Of a stretch of DNA of 64,000 bases, positions 36,411 through 49,235 are shown piece by piece. The translations under genes were made by a program, and so were the position numbers. Below the pieces are notes generated by a model. That model was given only the letters and a program-made list of their open reading frames with translations. It searched no databases and was not told the DNA's origin. This DNA comes from Nissolia schottii (lineage: Eukaryota > Streptophyta > Magnoliopsida > Fabales > Fabaceae). How positions within the stretch are numbered: position 1 is the first letter of the stretch; every line of letters begins with the position of its first letter. The DNA lies in contig QANU01046441.1 of NCBI GenBank assembly GCA_003254905.1, forward strand, positions 110,665 through 174,664, read 5' to 3'.

Positions 36411-39400
36411 GTAGTAGTTGGATGAGAAATAATGGCAGGATCTATAATTCATCTAATAGTTACATTGTTACTTTGTCACATTATTGTGACACCAAACTTG
36501 TGAGAAGTAATATGGCTCTGTAGCAAATTTTAGTTTTATTTATTCTATATTTGTTTTTGTCTTTATTTCACAGTTGGGATGTCAAAGAGTGGGTGATTTT
36601 GGCAAGCTGATGACTCCTCCAATTTCGTTTTATTATTGTCACTGTCGTACGACATTCATACCTAAGCCCACATGCGATCCGTATTACATTAATTAGGATG
36701 CTAAATTAAGGCCACCAACCCTAGTGGGGGTCTTTTTTTTTTTTGTCGGCGTGACAGTGCCAAAGGTTTTTAGAGCCTCGTTATTTGTTTGTGTCCAAGG
36801 CCCAACAGGAAAAATGGATTGTGAACTGGGCACATCAGTGAAAGAAGGGGGGTAAAAAGAGAACTTTTTTCCAATTGCTGTTCTATCTTTTTCATTGGAC
36901 CGTGATAAAGCATGGACATACCGTACCAACCAGGTAAGTGCTAGTTTGATCTTCTATCTCGAGTTTAATTTTAGTCTAATGGATTTTTGTTTCTGTCTTT
37001 AACCTTTGAGGAACTGAAGAACCGAGTCAAGGGGATGGTCTCTCCTATCATTGTTTGAGTAGCTGAAAACTAATTAACAAAAGGGAATAACTGAACGTGG
37101 GAAATTATTCATTGGAAATTGCTGTTTAGATAGACAAAGTTATGCGCCACTTTGTCACAACAACCACATCACCGTTAGTCTTATTGTTTTTGTTTTTTAA
37201 AAAAAAAAGTTATTCATTTAAGCTTGTGAAAATTGGCATCCGATTATTTGTCGTGCAATATCGAGCAAGATTGTGTTGTGCTATATAGCACAACTCTTAT
37301 TCATTTATATTTCGTTCTACAAGTTTTTAATTTTAATTGCTTATGTATCTTAAACATGAGTGTTTGTGTAGCAAATTGCAATACATGACTAATAGAAAGG
37401 AAGCTTCCTTCCCACGTTCTCTCTCTCCTCCTTTTTCTTTTGTGTCAACCCATTGCTTATTATTGGTTAGTTTCATTGTCGTGGATGTTTGAGTAAAACA
37501 TTATAATAATAACATTTTCATCATGTACCGATCAACAATGAGCTAAATAATAACAATTATAATAATCTTTGCCATCTTATGTAATACGCGTTGTTTTGCT
37601 GGAATTCATGTAATTAATTAATAAGCCTCTTAAGCAAAAAAGCCTAATAGACAATTTCATCATGTGGTAGAGTGATGATATATGGAATGAATGAAAATTT
37701 GAATTTTAGTTGTACTTGGTGTGGTCCTAAAGAGACAGAGCAGAGGACATAGCGCCACGCGTTACTGTGGCCATCACGAAATGAAAGAGAATTTTGGATT
37801 AAAGCGAGGAAGCAATGCTGCGGTAGGAACGGGATGCCATACATGGAATGGAACGGAATGGAATCACGTGTTAGTGTTACTACCACTCTCACTCACTCAC
37901 CTCTGTGCCTTTGCCCCCCCCTAAGGCTAACCTTCCCATTCCCCCTTGGGCCCCATCCAAAAACAATAGGGCCCAACCCCTTGCCTTTGGGAAATAATCC
38001 TTCAAGGCCTCCTTTTTCTAGAGTTCTTTTCGGGTTGTAAAGAAATGGCAATTGATAGGTTTCATTGTTCAAGGTGGGTGCTAGTGGTATGGAAAAATTA
38101 TTTTAGATATCTTTCTCGGCATACAGAGATTGATTGATGTGTAAATAACTGACAATTTTAGTAACGTTTATGGTAAATTTCATAAAATTAAATAAATTGG
38201 TCACGTATAATAAACTATTTAGGTAGATTTACTATTTAGATAATTGAAATCTACAAATATTAACATATAGCACCCTACATTTTGTTATCCCCGACCAATC
38301 TATCACTTACAAAATTGAAATTCTCATTTATTTATATGTAATTTCACATATATTAAAAGGTGTCCATCATCACTATAAATAAATTAGTGGACTTTGGCAG
38401 GTACGAAAACCAAACAATAATAATTGTTGCGGTGGGTAGTAAGTTTTTTTTTACATAAGTGAACAATTATTGTGAGGACAAAAAGAATATGTAAAATTTA
38501 ATTAAAAAAATGTGACTTTTTTTTTTATATTTGTTATAGATAATAGTGCTCTAATATATTTGCATGTATAGGAGGAATGTTATTGCAAAATTATCTTAGA
38601 GCCAAAAGTCACATTTATAAGTATTTGGATTAAATTAGATCTACAACTCCTTAAAATTTGCACATCAATTGATAACTCTGAGAGAATAATGAATATTTAT
38701 AGAGTTGAATTGTGACATACAATCAATCAATGTAAAGAATTGTTGCATATATTCATGTAAGTTTTGATACAATAATACAAGCGAGTGACACTTAAATTAG
38801 TCAGCATAAAAGTTAACCATTTTTATTACCACGATAAAATATAATTATGAATTTTACTAAGTGTTCTTAGAAAACTTGTTAAGAAAGTATAAATAATAAG
38901 TTTGTATTAAAAAATATAAAACTTGTATTTTTATAAGGACATTAAATGTTTTATAAACTTAAAACTTAATATTTTAACTTCCTTGTAACCAATGACCTTA
39001 ACCAAAACCCTATGATTATTTATGTAAACAAATTTATATTAACAATATATGTATATATAGCTCAACTAAACTAGTAACAAGATATGATAAAGTGAACAAT
39101 ATATAGTACATGTATCGTTACTTCGAATGTTACATGTATCGTTACTTAGCTCAAGTGACACATCTCCCTTGGTATTGAGCTAAAGGATCATGTGTTTGAT
39201 TTTTCTAGAGGTGAAAAAAATTTTTTAAAAAAAAAAGAATAAACAAACCAATGATCTTTATCTCAAAAGTTAAGAGACAGTAAGGGAGCACATGACCAGA
39301 TAGTTCGTGTGTTTGAGCTTGTGAGATGGAGTATATCATTTAATTTAGGCACTCAGTCTCATTATCTTGCCTTATGAGGAGCGTTTCTCTTAATGTTAAT

Positions 39401-39900
39401 AAAAAAAATTAGAGTTTACCAGCAAACTATTGGACGAGTAGTATGTAGTTTGGTTATACGTAAAAATGAATATAAAAAGGCAAAATGGATTAATATTGAG
39501 TCACAGAGGAAGTAATTGGTAGAAAATTGAGTTTCTTAAGCATGAGAGACATATACTTACTTCAATGATCTCAAAGTCTTGATGAGAAATTAGTCGCTAT
39601 TGACAGTGAACACTGAAAAATAAAGGAGGAAAAACTAAAAACATTACTCTGAAATCAATGAAAAGGAAAAATTTTTAAAAGACCTAAAGATACAAATTGA
39701 ACCCTACTTGACTTTTCTTTTTGGGTAGATTAATACAAAAGAACTACAAAGAAGTGAAGGAAAGGATAAATAATAAATAAAGCGCTTAAGCAATGAACTT
39801 CTAAAGTGAGAATTTTTACCATTAAAATGAATAATGAGAATTATCTCTACTTTACCATTTGCTTGGTTTAAGAGAAAACAAGAGGAAAGAAATTGGAGAG
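36411..39900. other. Intergenic stretch without recognised gene
   Basis: About 3.5 kb with no coding homology. A block near 37720-38050 is GC-richer, with GGAATGG-type short repeats and TCACTCAC/CCCCTT runs that look like promoter or leader DNA without a following gene. A SINE-like head is at about 39142-39240 (TAGCTCAAGTGACACAT as A-box, GTGTTTGATTTTTC as B-box, A-run after). The rest is AT-rich. Confidence 0.4.
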
Positions 39901-40282
39901 TGTTATGGACTGGGCCCTAAAGGCCCATTCAGAAACTCGGACCCCAAGATCCACGGAAAGATTAACCCAAACAAGCTCCTCCCCAATAAACACTCAGAGA
40001 GATCCTCGAACCGTGACGCATTCCCTCGGCGGACATTACTCCACGGACCTCGGAAAGGAATCCGAGTGAGAGAATCCCTAGTTAGCAGAAGTCACGGCTC
40101 CCACCCAGGTATTTAGGTCGACCCAGCACACCAAGTATGACCTAGAACCCATCTCCCCTTGACCTTACTCTATCATCCTACCTTCACTAGCTTGAGCGTC
40201 ATAGTCCTTACAGGTACCTGCTCTGGCATCCCAAACTTGTAGAGGAGCTCCAGGATCCAAATTGCACCGAGGACCCTACCTA
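39901..40282 (+). repeat. 5' LTR of a gypsy-type retrotransposon
   Basis: Starts TGTTATGGACTGGGCCC and ends about ACCCTACCTA. From about 40086 onward it matches the partial copy at 43977-44178 (GAAGTCACGGC, TAAGTCGACCCAGCACACCA and AGCTCCAGGATCC). Directly after it comes TTGTCGTCGTTTGTAGGGA, an eroded form of the TTGGCGCCGTCTGTGGGGA primer-binding site common in plant gypsy elements. Confidence 0.75.
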
Positions 40283-40283
40283 T

Positions 40284-40301
40284 TGTCGTCGTTTGTAGGG
40301 A
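40284..40301 (+). other. Eroded primer-binding site
   Basis: TGTCGTCGTTTGTAGGGA resembles the TGGCGCCGTCTGTGGGGA tRNA-complementary site that follows gypsy LTRs, with a few C/G to T/A changes as expected of methylated DNA decay. Confidence 0.5.
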
Positions 40302-40469
40302 ATTTACGGCAGCCCATAAACTTTTGGATTTTGAAGAACCTCTGTTACCATGCCACCCAAGAATACCAGGAATACAAATCGCATTGCAACCTCCGTGGAC
40401 ATCCGTGGGAACCCATGTTCCACTATCCCAATAAGCCCTACCCCCTCGTGATAAGATCCCACCCTCACA

Positions 40470-41960
40470 ACTAAATCAGCCTTAGGGCCAGCAGTGGAAA
40501 ATAACCTACCCCCTCATCCAAACCTAGACGATGTTGTAAGAGACCAAGCAGAAAAGATCGCACAGTTGGAGATGACCCTACTCCAACTTAAGCAGGATGA
40601 CAACGAGAGGAAAAGGTAGGTGGAGATTCACGTTGCAGCTGAGAAAGTTAGGAATGAGGCAGAGCGAAAGCAGAAGCATATCATAAAGCAACCTGACGAA
40701 AGAGAACGCCACATCGACGGTCTTAACCGCGATGGTGGCCGATACGCCCTAGAGGTGAATGAAGAAGTCCAGAAATTCGTGTATAGGGCCTCCACGAAAC
40801 TCAGGACCCATGCTGCAGATAAGGGACGCTCTACTGAAAGGAAAGCAAAAAGAAGGGAACCACCCTTTTGCGAATGACATACTTGACACGGTGCCCGCCC
40901 ACAGTTTCCGTCCTCGCACTAATATGGAACCGTACGACAGCACCACCGACCCTCAACATCATCTAGATGTTTTTGGTCACAGAATAGTGTTAGATGAAGC
41001 CTCAGACACCATCCAGTACAAGTCATTCCCAGTTACCCTGAGAAAAGGGGCTCTTGTTTGGTTCAATGCACTACCACCTAAGTGCATCAGGACCTTTGAC
41101 GACTTGGCTGAGCGTTTCGTTGCAAACTTTACCACGCAGAGAATGAAATCCAAGACGACGGTAAGCCTCTTGGGAGTAACATAGAAAGGGGATGAGTCAC
41201 TCCGCCAATACCTGGATCGTTTTAACGAGGAGTGTGCTCAGATAGAGAATCTCCATCCTTAGGCGGTGCTAATGGGCCTCACAAATGGCCTAAATAAAGG
41301 AAGCTTATTTGCGAAGAATTTGTCCAAAAGCCCACCTCAAAGGCTGATAGAGATTCAAGAAAGGGCCGAGGAATACCTGTACCAAGAGGAGGGCATGCAA
41401 GCCATCAAAAATGAACTCCCCAAAGATATTTGTGAGGTCCCAAGAAGGAGATTCTGTCAATCATGGCGTGCTGACCATCTGCGCAACGATCGTCCACGGA
41501 TAGTAAAGGAGGGAAGGTACACTAATTATAAACCGATTACCATATCCCTGACACAACTGTACAAGGAAATCCAGCACAAAGACGGATTACCCAAGCCAAG
41601 GCCAATACGGTTGAGGCCGGGGATAGACACTACTCTATTTTGCAGCTTCCACGACTCTTATGACCATAATACCGAGGAGTGTGCAGATTTAAAAGATGAA
41701 GTGGAAAGTTGGGCATGCGGTGACAAATTAGAAAGGTACGTTGTACAGGAGAGAAAGAGAAGAATGGATAGCAGAGATCAAGATAAAAGAAATTCTACTA
41801 GGGATAACCGCAGACACGAATATTATCCCGATGAACGAAAATACAAAGATTTTAGGAGACCTGGCACCACCAAGGTTATCAACACCATAGTCGGTGGATT
41901 TGCAAGAGGTTGTTCCACCATATCCACTAGGAAAAGACATGCATCTCCAAATTACATATA
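40470..41960 (+). pseudogene. Decayed gypsy gag
   Basis: Gag-like reading on the plus strand: HPFANDILDTVPAHSFRP, then EPYDSTTDPQHHLDVF, then SFPVTLRKGALVWFNALPP and TFDDLAERFVANFTTQ, the standard retrotransposon-gag pattern. After that come SLRQYLDRFNEECAQI and MGLTNGLNKGSLFAKNLS. The frame is broken by TAG after LLGVT (near 41181) and TAG after NLHP (near 41261). Further on, FCSFHDSYDHNTEECADLKD shows the short zinc-knuckle-like H/C segment seen before the protease in this clade. Confidence 0.8.
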
Positions 41961-42049
41961 GACAAGGAAACAATTTACAATGTTCGCGGAACAAGATACC
42001 TCCCTGATATCATATTCACTAGGGAAGATTACTCTCACACTACCCAGAC

Positions 42050-42358
42050 ACATGACGATCCAATGGTCATCTCCGCAACGTTGGCAAATGCTGGAGTCAA
42101 ACGAGTACTGTTGGACTAGGGAAGCTAGGCAAATATTATCTTAAAGAGTTGTTTTAATCAACTCAGTTTGAAGAATTCTAACATGGAGCATTACCCTGAG
42201 GATCTTGTGAGCTTCTTTGGAGAAACAGTCTCCTCGGACGGCTATGTCTCCCTATATCTAATTGTGGGACTCAAGCTCGCCACAAGGACAGAAAATGTGA
42301 AGTTCCTTGTGGTTGATAAGCCCTCTGCTTACAACATAATGCTGGTTAACCCATGTTG
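42050..42358 (+). pseudogene. Gypsy protease (PR) remnant
   Basis: The frame around 42168-42358 reads EDLVSFFGETVSSDGYVSLY, then VKFLVVDKPSAYNIMLVNP, matching the C-terminal half of retropepsin in gypsy polyproteins (usually ...FLVVD.PSAYN.ILGRP). The catalytic Asp region lies upstream and is not intact. It is followed almost at once by RT sequence, so a deletion joins PR to RT. Confidence 0.65.
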
Positions 42359-42405
42359 AACACAATAAATGCAGTGATTTTCACTGCGACCCTCACTATG
42401 AAATT

Positions 42406-42690
42406 TTGGAATTAACTAAAAATATAGTCGAGGTCTATGTAGATGACATGATTGTAAATTCATCCATGGAGGAAACGATAACCTCAGATCTGGATACAAT
42501 TTTTAGCACTTTACGCCTTCACAATCTGAGGTTGAATCTAGTTAAGTGCGCATTCGCAGTGGAAGCCGAGATGTTCTTAGAATTCATGATCACACAACGC
42601 GAAATTGAAGAAAATCCCGCAAAGTGTGAAGTCATTCTGAGCATAAGATCCCCGCACGATCAAGGAAGTCCAAGGCATAATAAATCTAAT
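42406..42690 (+). pseudogene. Gypsy reverse transcriptase remnant
   Basis: KNIVEVYVDDMIVNSSMEE contains the YVDD active site (42436-42447), followed by HNLRLNLVKCAFAVEAEMFL and REIEENPAKCEVILSIRSP, the usual order after the active site in Ty3/gypsy RT. The N-terminal RT, RNase H and integrase are missing. The frame ends where AT-rich DNA of another origin begins. Confidence 0.8.
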
Positions 42691-43199
42691 TTAACAAAAA
42701 CCTAGCATAATAAAATAACTAATTAACTTAATATAAAAATACACTAACCTATAATAACTAACACAAATTTCTAATACTTAATTTAATGTAATTAATAAAA
42801 TTCAATTCTAACATAACAATATAAGTAACCCAACGAAATCATCTAACCTAACAATTAATTCGCATTAAACTATTATATTAATTTAATATAAATATAAACT
42901 TTAAATCTAATTAATTCTTTAAATTTAAACTAAACTATTATTTAAAACTATAATTTCTAAATTCTAACAAAACTAAACTATAATTAATTCTAATTTCTAA
43001 ATTAACTTAAACTAACCTATTATTTAACATCAACCTAACAATTACTAACCTAATATCAACTAAAATCAACTAACCTAGCTAAACTAACTTATTCTAATTT
43101 TTTTCTACCTAATCAACCTAACAATTACTAATAATCAACTTAACACATAAATTTTCATAACCAACATACTTAACATATAATAACAATATTAAAATATAT
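42691..43199. repeat. AT-rich low-complexity stretch
   Basis: About 500 bp dominated by AACCTAATAACTAAC- and TTAATTTAATATAA-like strings, lacking G on the plus strand. It lies between the broken RT and the CACTA terminal region and is probably internal CACTA or filler DNA. No ORF. Confidence 0.5.
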
Positions 43200-43976
43200 A
43201 TATATACACACACACAATTATGTGCTCGTACCACAAATGCAGAGTGGCGGCACCGGCAATGACGGTGGCAGGGAAGTGGTGGCGCAACGAGAGAGTGTGA
43301 GAGAGTTTGTTTCTTCTTGCGGAGAGTTTAAGAGAAAGAAGTTGGAGGCTGGAGAAGTGTGAGAGACCTTGAGAGAGTTTGGAGAGTGGGGGCTGCCGTG
43401 AGGGGGTGAGGAGTTTTTAAAGCATAAGCTTTTCAGGTTACCGTCGGACTTATAAGACGGTAACTGGATAGTTATTGCTGGTGCTTTGAACGTGGGGAAG
43501 ACATGTCGGTTATTATTCCGAGGCGATTACCGTCGGACATGTCCGATGGTAACAAGCCTTTAATGATTAACATTACGACCGAGGGGGGATAACGTGGTGG
43601 TGGTTGGTGTTACCGTCAGAAAGTTCCGACGGTAACACATGCAATTATTGCATAGAGTCACGAACGTGGGAAGACATGCTCTGAGGTGGTCACCGTCGAG
43701 CATAACCGGCGGTAATGTGTTTTTTTTTTTTTTAACAAATCTCACATTTTTACCGTCGGTACAGACCGACGGTAAGCTTTTCTTGCCTTTTCCCGCGAAT
43801 ATTTACCATTGCTCTTATCGTCGGCTAATGTGTCCGATGGTAACTTGACGCTTCTACCCCGGTTCTTTATAGCTAACCGGTTACCATCGAAGGTATTTTT
43901 GTTATCCGACGGTAATACTGTCGACCTCTTGTCCGAAGGTAATGATTGAACGGTAATAGACTGCTTTCTTGTAGTG
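43200..43976. mobile_element. CACTA-type transposon terminal region
   Basis: It ends CTTGTAGTG at 43976, so its reverse complement starts CACTACAAG, the hallmark of CACTA elements. Over the last 550 bp a subterminal unit of the form TTACCGTCGG-n-CCGACGGTAA, an inverted pair about 28 bp long, recurs about every 60-85 bp (near 43440, 43527, 43609, 43689, 43750, 43815 and 43880). The matching left terminus was not found, so only one end is present or the other is eroded. Confidence 0.75.
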
Positions 43977-44178
43977 GCGGAAGTCACGGCTTCGGCCACC
44001 CAAGCATTTAAGTCGACCCAGCACACCAGGTATGACCTAGAACCCATCTCCCCTTGACCTTACTCTATCATCCTACCTTCATTGGCTTGAGCGTCGGAGT
44101 TCTTGCAGGTACCAGCTCCGGCATCCCGAACCCGCATAGGAGCTCCAAGATTCAAATTGCACCGAGAACCCTACCTCT
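43977..44178 (+). repeat. Partial 3' LTR of the gypsy element
   Basis: Matches 40087-40280 of the 5' LTR with scattered differences (GAAGTCACGGC, AGTCGACCCAGCACACCA, GACCTAGAACCCATCTCCCC). Its first half is missing; the CACTA end abuts it directly, which means the CACTA element inserted into the LTR and the left flank was later lost. Confidence 0.8.
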
Positions 44179-46970
44179 CTATACAGAGAAAGAGGGAAAA
44201 TGGATAGAAAATTTGGTTTTCTCTTGGCTGGACAACAAGGAAAAATGGGAGAGAAAAAACTTTATAGTGAGTCCTACCTAAAAAGTTTTCTCCTCAAAGA
44301 TGAGAAGAAAATCAAGGAAGAGTATGCTTTAATCATAAATTTACAATTTTAATCTTATATCCATTTTTTCTATTATAAAAATGGATAAAAAGACAATTTA
44401 GACGTTACTATCTTTTCTTTCTTTTCACTTTTCTAATAAATCAAGCAACAAGAGAGAAAAATACTATTTTATCTTTATTTTCTCTTTTTTGTTTTTTATT
44501 ATATTTTCTTTTGTTTCATTTTCTCTTTTTATCCCAGCAAAATGTAATGATATAATAGTGAAAAATTCACTTTACCCTCTAAAATAAAAATTTTTATCGT
44601 AAAGAATCTTCTCTCAAAGCGTCTGCCTCAGCTACAAGAACAAACTACTCCAGCACATAACTGAAAAATTGAAAATAATTTACTTTTCAAACATTGTATC
44701 TTCAAATTTGTTACTTAATTATAAAAAATGAATTCGGCTAAAATATATCCTTATAACATCTATTAAAAAAATAAAAGTGATAAAAATTTATATTAAAATT
44801 TTAAAACTTTTATATTTTTTGAATGAACAATTCATGGATTATAAACTTAAAACCTACTACTTTAACAAAAAAAAAACTCCAGCTGTTGGAAAAAACGGGA
44901 AAAAAACATGATAAGGATATAGTAAATTCTAATGGATGAAGACAAAGGAGGCATTAACTTCAAGGCGAGAGAGTGCGGAAGGGAAGGGCGAGAGAAAGAA
45001 GAGCAGAGGGAGAGGAGAAAGAGAAAAAAGGGGGGGGGGGTGGGGGGTTCTGCTCTCTTCTGCTACTGCTGCGGTGTGGCAGTAAAGTGGTGGGCTGGGT
45101 TGGGAAAGTCAGACATGAAATGACATTCAAAAGAATTCAATGCTTAACAGACATGATTTTGACGTTTCAGATTCTCATTGTCAGACTCAATTTACCTTCA
45201 TTTTTATATTTATATAATATATAACATTTCATTCCTTTCGTTTTAACCATTTATATTTATATTTTTTGAGATTTTAAAATATTTAGGAGTAATTTTTTTA
45301 TTCATATTTTTATTTTTAGTTGTAATTGAGCATTTATATATATAATAAATGTAAAGTGAATAATAATTATATTAAAAATAAAACTTTATTTTTTATATAA
45401 GCATAACTTTATGCAATTTATACGATTTTATGTTTTAATTAAGATGTTCTGTTTTTACCTTAATATATATGTTTAGTTTTAGACAACTAGAATAGAAAGA
45501 GTGGTAATCAAGTACCAGAAAAGAACATTTAGAAACATAAACTGTGATACATTCTCATTTCTCAACAAGTAGTCAAGTAGTGGTACACAGGTTTTTTTTT
45601 TATTATGAAAAATTAAAATTACTAAATGCTCATGTATAAATTAGGGGTAAGTTCTATCTCAACAATAAAATTATTGGCTTATGATCTTTAGATTATGAGT
45701 TGCTCTTAAAAACAATCTCTTAAGATAAAGGTTAAATGTATTTCTATTCTCACTAGACTATATATACTTAGTGGGAGTTTTGTACAGTTTGTTAATTGCT
45801 CTCATAAGTGTATTCAATAAGATACTTTTCTAGTTAAGAAAGTAATTAGTTATGCCATGTTTTCCACTTTTCTTGTATTTATAGTCTACAAGATGTTGAT
45901 CTAACTTACCTATAACATCAGCCAACAAGGAGTAATATAATTGGTTAAGGTTTGAACTCTTGTATCAAAAAGTTAAGAGTTCGAATTTTTGTTGTTGACT
46001 GGTGTAAGGAGGTTGTTAGTGAATAATTTGTAAGTACCTTTCTATGCACTCGAAAAGCCTTGAGGCATTGCAGTGTTCCCACCTAAAAACTAAAATCGTT
46101 TGTCCGAGCTTGTTTGATTTTGTTCCAACTAAACTTGACATTGATGTTTTTGCTTAACAGCAAAGTGGTTTTTGGAGGAGAAAAGGGGTATAAGACATCA
46201 TCAATATTTAATGGTGATTTCATTTTGTGATGATTTTTTTGCCTGCTGTCTGAGAGGATGGGACAACATCAATCACACACAAAGCTGGTCAATAATCGGT
46301 GTAGTGATCAAAGTTCAAACCTAATTTTTGAAGCAAACCTGCAAAAGTGGCTGCTTCATTTTTAGTGCTTTCATGAAGATTCCTGAATGTAAGGTGTAAT
46401 GGGGGATGCCATAATGCCAAAAATGGTGGTCCATGAAAATTCCTTTTCGAAAAGCCCTTCGTTAATTTATGAGTCGGAGTCTGCTTGGACACTAGTATCA
46501 AATCTTTTCTTGGATATTTTTATTTTTTTCACTTTAAAAAGAAAAAGAAAATAAACTTTTTTTTTTGGTGTTTGTCCCTTTCCATTTCATTAACATCTGA
46601 TGCACACAAAGAATTATATGAATAAATCGACGAAAAGTAAAAATATAAATAAAATTGAATTTCCTTCTATGCACTGCGAACTGGATGTTACTTTAAGCAA
46701 ACCTAGCTAGGCCTACAACCACTTTTTCTAAACATAAACTTCAACCTCAATGAAACAGTGCACAGGTTGGTATTTTGAAATCTTTCAGCAATTCAAAGGA
46801 ATAATACTTGGTGTCTTGTCTTCGTAGCCTCGCTCAGGCGTAAATTAATTCACCATCATTAATTGAGAAAAATTGAAGGCAAGTTTTTGTTTTTCCCTTA
46901 AATTATTGATTTCTATATTTTACTAGACTTCAACTAATTTGACTCAAATTAAGTCGATATATTATAGAAT
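44179..46970. other. Intergenic stretch
   Basis: No recognised gene. It holds a purine-rich block with a G10-T-G6 run (about 45030-45048), a SINE-like fragment at about 45925-45995 (TAATTGGTTAAGG, AGAGTTCGAATTTTTG), and a minus-strand open frame at 46289-46501 without homology I know. Confidence 0.4.
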
Positions 46971-46980
46971 AAAACTTTGG

Positions 46981-48172
46981 GTGGAATTATTGACACTCTC
47001 TTTTCCCTATCAACACACTCTCCACTAATAACTTTTAGTTTTAGTTTCCTAAACTATCCTTACTTCCTACTTCCTTCTACTTAATTCATTAATTTATTTA
47101 GTATTTCCCTTTTTTTAATAACTATTCTGTTTTTATTTTATAAAAATTATTCCATGTTTTTACTAAATTCTTCCCTCTACTCCCTATGTCACACTTTCCT
47201 CTAATCTTCAATACTCTTTGTGAGATTGCAACAAATATTTCAATCTAATACACACTCCTTTTGTTCTATTATATATTATTTATTACATAATATAAAAAAT
47301 TGTTGTATGAAAATTGTCACGTGGAAATTTTAGAGATTTGTAGCATTTTTATAAATTTTATCACTCATGCGACCATGAATCTCTAAAGTTAAATTTCACA
47401 TAATAATATTATTTTTTTCTTCTCATTAAGTTAATTATATACGGTTTAAATGTGTATCAAAATCTTACTAGGACTTCAATTAGGTCGAGCTAGGTTAATC
47501 ATTTTAAATATGATTCATTTCATTACACTTTAAAAAATTATAAATATATTCATATAAATTTATTTTAATCTTAAAAAAATCTTGAATTATATATATGTAC
47601 AAAATATTTAATTATTAATTATAATAATATTCACAATTAAAAAAATATTAAATTTATGCAATTCACGAAATATTTTTTTAAAATTTTTAATATATTGTGA
47701 TCCTTTTAATTATACACACATATATTGTGATCCTTTTCTATTTCTTTCGTTAAATGATCTTTCATTCAATCGTCTTTCTTTGTAATTTTAATATCATTTT
47801 CTTGAATGTATTTAATTACTATTAGTGATGTTTATTTAAATTTATTATTTGAAATTTCATTTCGCTTACTAATCAATTTTAACTTTTCATATCTATAATT
47901 TGTTAAATAAAAAAAAGTATCTCTATGGAAAGAAAAGTTGAAAAATCTGGTGTAATGGGATGGAGGAAGAGTCTCATAGGATATAAAAAGAAATATATGG
48001 AAGAGAGGGAAGAGTCTTAGGAAAATAAAAGAAAGAAATAATTAGGATGTAAGTAGATAAAATGAAACAATAAACTAAATAAAAGGGAGTAGGGGAGTAA
48101 GGGTAGTTTAGAAAATTAAAGTTAAAGCTTAGAAGAAGTGTGGATAAATAAAAGAGTGTCAATAACTTCACT
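46981..48172. mobile_element. Long-TIR DNA element, about 1.2 kb
   Basis: The left end (GTGGAATTATTGACACTC) and the reverse complement of the right end (GTGAAGTTATTGACACTC) match, and similarity goes on through CTAAACTATCCTTACT / CTAAACTACCCTTACT for more than 100 bp. The centre is AT-rich with no ORF. A target duplication was not resolved. Mutator-like foldback is the likeliest class. Confidence 0.6.
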
Positions 48173-48479
48173 TTAAAAGAAAATTTACATTAATTTTTTA
48201 TTTACAAGAAAGGTCATTCTTTTGTCTTCCACAGATGAAATGGATTCATGTTTTACAAGAAAATTCTTGCTACAAGACAATCTGAAACCTTAAAACAAAT
48301 ATTAAACTACTTAAATTAACTTGACATGAACGATCAGGATTTAAATTAAGATATATAGACATTAAACTAAACAAATATTTTAAGTTACTGTCACAAAATT
48401 CTAAACTTCCTACTTTTTAAAACTTATATTCCTAAATCTACACAATTAATTAATCGAGTTTAAAATTGCCATAAGTTGT

Positions 48480-48640
48480 TACTTGGTGGCGGTCATACTA
48501 GCGGTTTCATAAAACCGCTGCAAAATGCCTCCCGCCGCTTTATAATTAACGATTTTAGGAACCGCCAGTAAATGTTTTACTGAAAGTTAAAACGGCTACT
48601 ACAGCATTTTAAAATCGCTACAAACACGCACCCTTTTAAA
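48480..48640. repeat. Hairpin-rich repeat fragment
   Basis: AGCGGTTTCATAAAACCGCT (48503-48522) is a clear palindrome, and GCCGC, GAACCGCC and AAACGGCTACTACAG surround it. It looks like the subterminal region of another CACTA-type element, truncated on both sides. Confidence 0.35.
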
Positions 48641-49235
48641 ACTTAACCTGTTGTACGGATTTTTTGGTTTCAGCTACAACAAAGACACTCTTAACCACCT
48701 AATGTTCACTTAGCTAATTCAAATCATTCGGTTGTCTATAGCGGATTTCAGGATACATATGATAAAAAAATTCCTAAGCTTTTACTTCCTAACCAGAATC
48801 CTTCATGCAAGCATTTACTAATTATTTTATTGATGAGTGTGATGCTTGAGTATGTATGTTATTGACAAGCTTTTTGATCTTTGTCTAATACAACTCTCAA
48901 CATAATTGAAACGGGAAAATGTTATTCGTCATATATATAATTTACACACCTAAAATGATATGTAATGATCGCAAAAATAAGTGTGCATTTTAATTATATA
49001 ATTGCTGAATATAATATTAACTGAAAATGTCTCTATACTAACGATGAAAGTATTGTGTTAATTTGACATTTTCATAATTAAAATTATCTCTTTTAAGTGC
49101 AATGACTAGATGTCAATTTGGATGTCTAACTTCTTAATTATATACAAAACAATGGAACTGTTGGAAAGTGGATCTCCAATTCCTGATTGTATTAGCTAGA
49201 CAAAAGATCAAGACAATCATGGGTAATTACGGGAA

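Noticed and set aside
43560..44047. Minus-strand frames with TLPSDK/TVLPSDN repeats
   Set aside because: They are translations of the CACTA subterminal repeats, not a protein gene.
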